A stretch of DNA of 12,802 bases, taken from Tatlockia sp. (GTDB lineage Bacteria; Cyanobacteriota; Cyanobacteriia; Cyanobacteriales; Chroococcidiopsidaceae). Within the stretch, counting starts at the first letter, position 1. Each line of letters opens with the position of its first letter. Below, piece by piece: positions 6,935-12,802 of the stretch. The notes beneath the pieces are model-generated. The model was not told the origin of the DNA. It saw only the letters and a program-made list of their open reading frames with translations, and did not search any database. Made by a program: the position numbers and the translations under genes. The DNA lies in NCBI GenBank assembly GCA_013698215.1, contig JACCVJ010000293.1, positions 1 to 12,802 of the forward strand, in the 5' to 3' direction.

Positions 6935-8056
6935 CTATATTTGCTCTGAGATTTGCCCAGCGCGGATGGTAAGAACTTGGGAAGATTTTAACCACTGAGC
7001 GTCAAAAGAACCGAGATGTGTAGTAGTGATTAGAGTTTGAAATCTGTCTTGGATAGCATCAAGTAGTTGATTTTGACGGTTTAAATCTAATTCTGCTAAA
7101 ACATCATCAAGTAATAATAAAGGGGGTTCTCCAACTACTTCTTCAATCAATTTTAATTCTGCAAGTTTAAGTGCTAGAACTAATGTACGTTGCTGACCTT
7201 GAGAACCATAAGACCTAGCGGGAGTTTGATTAATAATTAGCTCAATTTCGTCGCGGTGAGGGCCAACTAAAGTACTACCTTGATGCTGTTCAGCGATTTC
7301 TCTAGTGGCAATTTTGGCTAAAAAAGCTTGCTGTACTTGCTCTGGTTCATTTTGTTCTAAAGATATATTTGGCGCATATTGGATTGCTAAAATTTCTGTA
7401 CTGCCACTAATGCTAGAGTGCCAAGCTTGGGCAATAGGTGCTAATCTTTCTACAGCACGCGATCGCCTTCTAGTAACTCTAGAACCTGAAACCGCTAACT
7501 GCACGTTCCAAAGCGCTAATTCTTGTTCGTGGCTTTTAATGCCCAATTCTTGAACTTTCTTTAAAAAAGCATTGCGCTGTCGTAATACTTGGTTGTATTG
7601 CTGCAAAATGTAAGCATAAATAGGTTCTAGCTGAATTAATAAAGTATCTAGCCAATGACGGCGTTGTTCTGGGCCACCGCGTACTAAATCTAAATCTAAG
7701 CTAGAAAACTGTACGGCATTTAGTACCCCCAAAAAATCTAACTGACGGCGCAGAGTTTCGCTATTTTTGGCAACGCTACGGCGACCGTTGCGCCGTAAGG
7801 TTATAGATAAGTCATTTGTGCTATTTTGGCGCTCAATAGTGGCGGAAATTTGTCCAATAGGTTCAGATTCTCTAACTAAATCACGATCGCGGCTGTTACG
7901 ATGCGATCGCAAGGTGGCTAATAATTCCACAGCTTCGAGTAAATTCGACTTTCCTTGAGCGTTATCGCCAACTAAGATTGTTTTCGGGGCGAGAAAGTCT
8001 ACTTTTTGATCTTGGTAATTGCGAAACTGGCGAATTTGTAAGGTTTTGAGATACAT
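6935..8056 (-). CDS. recF: DNA replication and repair protein RecF
   Basis: RecF is an SMC-like ATPase that binds gapped DNA and, with RecO and RecR, loads RecA for recombinational repair. The 373 residues match the usual length. Visible motifs are the N-terminal LQIRQFRNYQ, Walker A GDNAQGKSN (30-38), FSSLDLDLVRGGPEQRRHWLD (118-137), VGPHRDE (264-270), ABC signature SYGSQGQQRT (282-291), Walker B with D-loop LLLLDDVLAELD (313-324), and switch histidine TTTH (344-347). ATG at 8056 gives the standard start MYLKTLQIRQFRNY. It lies 55 bp after the Ca-ATPase on the same strand, with a 7-bp hairpin between. In this genome it is not next to dnaA, dnaN or gyrB, at least within this window; recF separated from those genes is, as far as I know, common in cyanobacteria. 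Confidence 0.97.
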   Translation of the reverse strand: MYLKTLQIRQFRNYQDQKVDFLAPKTILVGDNAQGKSNLLEAVELLATLRSHRNSRDRDLVRESEPIGQISATIERQNSTNDLSITLRRNGRRSVAKNSETLRRQLDFLGVLNAVQFSSLDLDLVRGGPEQRRHWLDTLLIQLEPIYAYILQQYNQVLRQRNAFLKKVQELGIKSHEQELALWNVQLAVSGSRVTRRRSRAVERLAPIAQAWHSSISGSTEILAIQYAPNISLEQNEPEQVQQAFLAKIATREIAEQHQGSTLVGPHRDEIELIINQTPARSYGSQGQQRTLVLALKLAELKLIEEVVGEPPLLLLDDVLAELDLNRQNQLLDAIQDRFQTLITTTHLGSFDAQWLKSSQVLTIRAGQISEQI

Positions 8057-8064
8057 AGTATAAG

Positions 8065-8082
8065 GGGCGCACCTATGCGCCC
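8065..8082. terminator. GC-rich hairpin between Ca-ATPase and recF
   Basis: GGGCGCA-CCTA-TGCGCCC is a perfect 7-bp stem with a 4-base loop in the 55-bp gap. On the minus strand it is followed by CCTTATACT, not a T-run. It could be a weak terminator or a processing/attenuation site that lowers recF transcription relative to the ATPase; it also lies close to the recF start and could affect its translation. Confidence 0.4.
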
Positions 8083-8111
8083 TAAGAGCAGAATTTAGTT
8101 AAAAATTCCTC

Positions 8112-10916
8112 TTATCCTCCTTTTTTAACCAAACGTACAAATAATTTTTCTCCTTCAATCCAGACAAACATTAAAGCACTAAAGCCGAAACAAATAGCTA
8201 GTTCAAAAGGAGACAGGTAGTAAGTACCAAAAAATTGTTGTAAGGGTGGAACGTAAACTAGCAATAGCTGTAAGAAAGTTGTGACTACGACAGCAACAAG
8301 CAAAAAGGGATTAGATAGAGGATTTAGCTCGATAGTTAGCTGGGTATTAGAACGAATAGCGATCGCATGACCCATCTGAGCAATACACAAGGTAGTAAAT
8401 ACCATAGTTTTCCAAGTGTCGGGATTGCGGGGATAACCAGGGGCGGTAGTGTAGTTGTAAGCCCACATCATCAGGGCGATCGTAATGATGGCAAAGACAA
8501 TTCCAATTCTTACCATATAAGAACCTAATCCCCGCGCAAAAATACTTTCGCGAGGATTGAAGGGGGGACGATTCATCACGTTGGGTTCGGCGGGTTCTAC
8601 AGCTAAAGCAAGGGCTGGTACGCCATCAGTAACTAAGTTCATCCACAAAATTTGTAATGGAGTTAAGGGAATGCCACTTAGTCCTAAAATCGGTGCGGCG
8701 GCGATGGTAATTACTTCCCCGATATTACTACCCAAAATGTATTTAATAAAGCGGCGAATATTGGTGTAAACAACCCTTCCTTCTTCCGTTGCGGCGACAA
8801 TCGTAGCAAAGTTGTCATCTAGCAAAACCATGTCACTAGCTTCCTTGCTCACATCTGTACCTGTGATGCCCATAGCGATACCAATATCGGCTTGTTTGAG
8901 TGCAGGTGCGTCATTGACTCCATCCCCCGTCATCGCCACAAATCTACCCCGCTTTTGCAAGGCTTGGACGATCCGCAACTTGTGTTCGGGGGAAACTCTA
9001 GCGTAAATGCTAACTAAATCTACTTGTTGTTCTAGATCCTCTTGACTCATTCGCTCTAATTCTTGCCCAATTAAAACGCGATCGCTCGCTTGAGCAATTC
9101 CTAAGTCAGCCGCGATCGCTCTTGCGGTTAATTGATGATCTCCGGTAATCATGATTGGGCGGATTCCAGCTACACGACACTTGGCTACAGCGTCTCGTAC
9201 TTCTGGGCGCGGTGCGTCAAGCATTCCCACTAATCCCAGCCATACTAAACCAGACTCTGAGGTTTCTTGAGAGTTGTCTGGGGGTACATTTGTAAGCGGT
9301 TTGTAGGCAAAACCCAGTACGCGCAAGCCATTACTTGCCATTTGGTCGTTTTGAGTGAGGATTTGCGCTCTTTGCTCTTGGGTAACGGGGACAATATGAT
9401 CGCCTGTGTGAATGCGATCGCATCTTTCTAAGGTTAATTCTGGGGAACCTTTAGTAAACATTACATAGCTTTGGGCATCTATTAAGCCATTTTGCAATGC
9501 TTGGTTGCTAACTTCAGGCTCTACCGTACAAATGACGCTCATTCGCTTGCGCTCAGAGGAAAAGGGAAATTCAGCGACACGCGGTAAACGAGCTTGCCAT
9601 TGATCTCTTTCTACTCCAGCTTTACCCGCCAAAGATAGTAAAGCGCCTTCAGTAGGATCGCCGATAATAATCCATTGTCCTTGCTCTTGTTGCAAGTTTG
9701 AATCGTTACAAAGGGCGCAAGCAACTAACAATGCTTGTAATTCTGGGTATTCTTGACTACTTACTTTAGTTCCATCGATTAGAAACTCTCCATTTGGTTC
9801 GTAACCTTCGCCTGTAACTTTAAACGCGCGGTGATTGGTATAGGCATTTTGCACCACCATTTTATTTTGCGTCAACGTCCCAGTTTTATCAGAGCAAATA
9901 GTTGTGACGCTACCGAGAGTTTCTACGGCGGGGAGTTTGCGAATTAATGCCTTACGTTTTACCATGCGTTGAGTTCCCAAGGCAAGAGTTACTGTAATTA
10001 CGGCGGGTAAGCCTTCGGGAACAACGGCAACAGCCATACTTAAAGATACTTCTAGCAAACCTTCAAAAGCATCCCACCCCGCGCGGAGTACGCCCACTCC
10101 TACGACTAAAGCAACTAAACCTAAAGAGCCAGAAACTAAAACATTGCCTAGTTGCTCCATTCTTTTTTGCAATGGTGTAGGTTCGCTTTCCACCGACTGT
10201 AATAGCGCTGCAATGCGCCCCAGTTCGGTTTGCATTCCCGTACCCGTAACGATCGCTTTGGCGCGTCCTTGGACGATTTCTGTGCCTTGAAATACTAAGT
10301 TAATGCGATCGCCCAAAGCTGTATCTTTAGGTAAATGTAACTGGGCTTGCTTTTCTACGGCGTGAGCTTCTCCGGTTAACGCTGATTCTCGCACTTGTAA
10401 GTTAGATTCTTCTATCAACCGTCCGTCGGCGGCTAACTGTACTCCTGCTTCCAGTAGCATTACATCCCCTGGGACTAATTCTTTGGCGGCGACTTCGCTA
10501 AGTTTGCCATCGCGTAAAACTCGCACTAAAGGGGATGAGAGTCGTTTGAGGGCGGCTAAGGCTTTTTCGGCGCGACTTTCTTGGAGGTAGCCCAAAATGC
10601 CGTTGAGGATCACAATTAAAGAAATTGCGATCGCATCTTTGGGAAAGTTATTGCCTCTAATATCCAAAATTGCCGATACGACTGCTACAGCTATCAACAT
10701 CAACAACATGATGTTTTTGAACTGATCGACCAAAATTACAAAAGGGCTGCGTCCGGCGGTTTCCTGTAGTTCGTTTAGCCCGTATCGCTCTTGGCGTTGC
10801 TGTACTTCAGTGGAGCTTAAACCAGCAGTGCGATCGCTCTCCAGCACTTGTAAGGTTTTGTCAATTTCTAAGTTGTGCCAGACGGAGGCTTCTTTAGGCA
10901 GAGAATTTGCAGACAT
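8112..10916 (-). CDS. P-type cation (Ca2+) ATPase, SERCA/PacL-like
   Basis: A P2-type ATPase that uses ATP to pump cations, most likely Ca2+, out of the cytoplasm. At 934 residues it is normal length. In order: cation-ATPase N-terminal domain (VWHNLEIDKTLQVL..), actuator motif LTGEA (180-184), membrane motif VVPEGLP (299-304), phosphorylation site CSDKTGTLT (341-349, D343), nucleotide-binding KGSPE (489-493), MITGDH (589-594), TGDGVNDAPAL (664-673), then six C-terminal membrane segments. Calcium-site residues of SERCA are matched in M4 (PEGLP), M5 (SNIGEV, N731/E734) and M6 (NLVTDG, N760/T763/D764). The M8 Glu of SERCA (E908) aligns with Gln847 (CIAQMGHA). ATG at 10916 gives a typical N-terminus; no strong Shine-Dalgarno. 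PacL is the known cyanobacterial relative; the exact cation is inferred. Confidence 0.93.
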   Translation of the reverse strand: MSANSLPKEASVWHNLEIDKTLQVLESDRTAGLSSTEVQQRQERYGLNELQETAGRSPFVILVDQFKNIMLLMLIAVAVVSAILDIRGNNFPKDAIAISLIVILNGILGYLQESRAEKALAALKRLSSPLVRVLRDGKLSEVAAKELVPGDVMLLEAGVQLAADGRLIEESNLQVRESALTGEAHAVEKQAQLHLPKDTALGDRINLVFQGTEIVQGRAKAIVTGTGMQTELGRIAALLQSVESEPTPLQKRMEQLGNVLVSGSLGLVALVVGVGVLRAGWDAFEGLLEVSLSMAVAVVPEGLPAVITVTLALGTQRMVKRKALIRKLPAVETLGSVTTICSDKTGTLTQNKMVVQNAYTNHRAFKVTGEGYEPNGEFLIDGTKVSSQEYPELQALLVACALCNDSNLQQEQGQWIIIGDPTEGALLSLAGKAGVERDQWQARLPRVAEFPFSSERKRMSVICTVEPEVSNQALQNGLIDAQSYVMFTKGSPELTLERCDRIHTGDHIVPVTQEQRAQILTQNDQMASNGLRVLGFAYKPLTNVPPDNSQETSESGLVWLGLVGMLDAPRPEVRDAVAKCRVAGIRPIMITGDHQLTARAIAADLGIAQASDRVLIGQELERMSQEDLEQQVDLVSIYARVSPEHKLRIVQALQKRGRFVAMTGDGVNDAPALKQADIGIAMGITGTDVSKEASDMVLLDDNFATIVAATEEGRVVYTNIRRFIKYILGSNIGEVITIAAAPILGLSGIPLTPLQILWMNLVTDGVPALALAVEPAEPNVMNRPPFNPRESIFARGLGSYMVRIGIVFAIITIALMMWAYNYTTAPGYPRNPDTWKTMVFTTLCIAQMGHAIAIRSNTQLTIELNPLSNPFLLVAVVVTTFLQLLLVYVPPLQQFFGTYYLSPFELAICFGFSALMFVWIEGEKLFVRLVKKGG

Positions 10917-11131
10917 GGGGGTAGTTTTTAGAAAAATACTTACTAAGAATCTTGACCTATTCCCCCCGATAAATCGACGGGAGGCTCAAAAATTGAGCCT
11001 ATAAATTATAACTATTAGCTCAATTGCTCATTCTTGCAGTTTTTATGCTAACGAAACTCAAGTTCACCGCTTACAGTTTAAAGTAGCGAAATTTGTTTAC
11101 GATTGGTATCAGATTCTTAGTTCTATTTAGT
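10917..11131. promoter_or_regulatory. Divergent promoter region between Ca-ATPase and transglutaminase-like gene
   Basis: This gap must hold promoters for both genes. The reverse complement of 11005-11010 is TATAAT, a perfect -10 for minus-strand transcription, but no good -35 lies 16-18 bp away. Start of transcription would fall near 11000, at the edge of the inverted repeat at 10982-11000. On the plus strand TATGCT (11044-11049) is a possible -10 without a clear -35. Assignments are tentative. Confidence 0.35.
10982..11000. promoter_or_regulatory. Inverted repeat, possible operator or leader hairpin
   Basis: AGGCTCAA-AAA-TTGAGCCT is a perfect 8-bp stem with a 3-base loop. It is next to the minus-strand TATAAT at 11005-11010 and in the leader of the Ca-ATPase gene. 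A third related half-site, AGCTCAATTG, follows at 11018-11027. This could be a repressor site or a 5' mRNA hairpin; no factor can be named. Confidence 0.45.
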
Positions 11132-12802
11132 ATGAATCCTGTTAACTCGATTTCCCGTAGCCATGACTCGTCAAAACAACAACGTAGAACAATTAGACCA
11201 ATTGGTGCTGCCGCCCTTGCTGGCATTACTTTTTTAGGCGATCAACTCCTGGCGATTGACACAGTAAAGGGGCATTTATTACAAATAGATCCTGTCACTG
11301 ACAATACAACTATTCTTAATACTCGCCAGGCTACAGATTTTATTGATGTAACGGGTCTATGTTTATGGGATGATACTTTGTGGTTTACCCAAGGCGACAC
11401 TGTTTACTTCTGTCCTAGGGGAGAATTTCAACTTAAATCTTTTGTAACTTTGCCTTATCAAGCTGATGGGGTTGCCGTTTGGGAATCAACGGTTTATGTA
11501 ACTTCTCAAAAATCTGGCTACATTCTCATTTACGATCGCACTACAAGGCGGCAAATTACTAAGTTTTACGCTCCGGGGGTAGGTATACAAAATATTACTA
11601 TTCGTGGCGAAGAAATTTGGATTAGCGATAGCACAGAACAAACTGTATACTGTTTAGACCGGGCAACGGGAACAATTAAGTTTAGCGTTTTAACTCCTTT
11701 TGAACGTCCTACAGGTTTAGCTTTTCATACTAATCTTGAAACTAATTTATCTACTCTGTATGTAGCTTACGCCGGAGAAGAAGTTTATATTCGGGATAAT
11801 CCCAACGCCGATCCATCCCACGAATTAGCTTACCGCGATCGCACTTTTATTCATCCCCTCGATTTTCACTACAATTCTCAGGAACACTTTGCTTTATCTA
11901 ATGGCTATTTAATTGAAATGTCTTACGTAGAGGAGCTAGCGCCTTTAGAGGAAGTAACTATTGAACAAGTAGAATGGCGCATTGCTTTACCATCGTCTAG
12001 CAATCGCCAAAAAGTTAGAAGTATTGAAAGCGTTGGTCTACCTTTTATTACTGAAGAAGTAAGCGGACAAAAAGTAGCAGTATTTAAGTTTGATAGTATT
12101 AAGCCCGGCGAACGACATATATTTGGTTGGAAAGCTTTAATCGAAGTGCGCTCTATTAAGTATCGTTTTACGCCTAAAGATTTGGAGAAAATTCCCGAAC
12201 TAGACGAGGAATTGCGCGATCGCTATTTGGTAGATGATGATGATTTAGCAATGGATACTCCCATTGTTACTCGTGCGGCTCGTGAAGCTATTGGCACAGA
12301 AACAAATTTATTGCGGAAAATGTACAATATCCGCAATTACGTTTACGACCAACTTTCCTACGGAATTAAACCTCATATTGATAGCCCAGATATCGCCTTA
12401 GAAAGGGGTGTTGGTTCCTGTGGCGAGTACGTTGGTGTACTGCTTGCTTTATCGCGCTTAAATGGCATTGCTTGCCGCACTATTGGGCGTTATAAATGTC
12501 CCCCCTTACCTGAACAAAAAAACATTCCTTTGCAACCGGATTTTAATCATGTATGGTTAGAATTTTACGTGCCGGGAATTGGTTGGTTACCAATGGAATC
12601 TAACCCCGATGATATCTCGGACACTGGCCCTTATCCATCGCGGTTTTTTATGGGTTTGGCTTGGTATCATATTGAAATTGGTAAAGGAATTACTTTTGAA
12701 ACTTTTACATCTTCTGGTGTCAAGTTAGAAGACGTTTCAATTGGAGACTTGGCGATTAACCATATTCGGTTTACAATTCTCGAAGAATTACCGGGTTTTT
12801 GA
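11132..12802 (+). CDS. Beta-propeller plus transglutaminase-like cysteine hydrolase
   Basis: 556 residues from the ATG at 11132; the frame is open further up to a TTG at 11093, but that start has no ribosome site and no Met. The N-terminal half (about 20-265) shows several WD/SMP-30-like blades with alternating strand and turn motifs: ITFLGDQLLAID, TGLCLWDDTLWF, DGVAVWESTVYV, NITIRGEEIWISD, TGLAFH..TLYVAY. A beta-rich linker follows. The C-terminal domain is transglutaminase-like: GVGSCGEYVGVLLALSRLNG with C430, and DFNHVWLEFYVPGIGWLPMES with H473. At the third triad position a Glu (E489) sits where Asp is usual. Such domains act as proteases, amidases or peptide-crosslinking enzymes; the substrate is unknown. 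No clear signal peptide from this start, so probably cytoplasmic. The gene is complete, ending on the last base of the window. Confidence 0.85.
   Translation: MNPVNSISRSHDSSKQQRRTIRPIGAAALAGITFLGDQLLAIDTVKGHLLQIDPVTDNTTILNTRQATDFIDVTGLCLWDDTLWFTQGDTVYFCPRGEFQLKSFVTLPYQADGVAVWESTVYVTSQKSGYILIYDRTTRRQITKFYAPGVGIQNITIRGEEIWISDSTEQTVYCLDRATGTIKFSVLTPFERPTGLAFHTNLETNLSTLYVAYAGEEVYIRDNPNADPSHELAYRDRTFIHPLDFHYNSQEHFALSNGYLIEMSYVEELAPLEEVTIEQVEWRIALPSSSNRQKVRSIESVGLPFITEEVSGQKVAVFKFDSIKPGERHIFGWKALIEVRSIKYRFTPKDLEKIPELDEELRDRYLVDDDDLAMDTPIVTRAAREAIGTETNLLRKMYNIRNYVYDQLSYGIKPHIDSPDIALERGVGSCGEYVGVLLALSRLNGIACRTIGRYKCPPLPEQKNIPLQPDFNHVWLEFYVPGIGWLPMESNPDDISDTGPYPSRFFMGLAWYHIEIGKGITFETFTSSGVKLEDVSIGDLAINHIRFTILEELPGF

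Noticed and set aside
6693..6998. Plus-strand frame opposite the amidase N-terminus and recF end
   Set aside because: The hydrophobic translation mirrors the amidase signal anchor on the other strand; no start signal.

Overview
The window looks like chromosomal DNA from a cyanobacterium. The HIP1 octamer GCGATCGC occurs at least 15 times. The gene families also fit: a UPF0182 membrane protein, a PacL-type calcium ATPase, RecF, and a small cysteine-rich membrane protein of a kind I associate with cyanobacteria. Genus cannot be fixed from the sequence alone.

Left part (1-2320), accessory and decayed: the window opens with the last codons of a gene resembling leucine-rich-repeat-variant proteins (ends at 71). 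Next comes one broken gene on the minus strand (197-2016). It encoded a 299-residue protein with three tandem zinc-ribbon units and a C-terminal HNH nuclease domain. Two events broke it. An IS5-family (IS427-like) insertion sequence of about 896 bp (292-1187) sits between codons for the HNH histidines and the conserved C-terminal tail. A perfect 22-bp tandem duplication (1539-1582) shifts the frame between the second and third zinc ribbons. Deleting the IS plus one AT target duplicate and one copy of the 22-mer leaves exactly 300 codons in one open frame. The IS transposase is itself split over three frames.

Middle part (2321-6892), core: tRNA-Cys(GCA) on the minus strand lies just downstream of a large UPF0182 membrane protein (954 aa). 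An AT-rich gap of about 350 bp follows, then a small single-span cysteine-cluster protein on the plus strand. That gene converges with a membrane-anchored N-acetylmuramoyl-L-alanine amidase on the minus strand.

Right part (6893-12802): recF and a SERCA-like P-type Ca2+ ATPase lie upstream of the amidase on the minus strand, in the order ATPase, recF, amidase, with short gaps that could allow co-transcription. A divergent intergenic region carrying an 8-bp-stem inverted repeat separates the ATPase from a plus-strand protein. That protein has an N-terminal beta-propeller-like region and a C-terminal transglutaminase-like cysteine hydrolase domain, and its stop codon is the last codon of the window.

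I see no CRISPR array, prophage or obvious defence island. The most informative object is the doubly disrupted zinc-ribbon/HNH gene, whose original reading frame can be recovered base by base.
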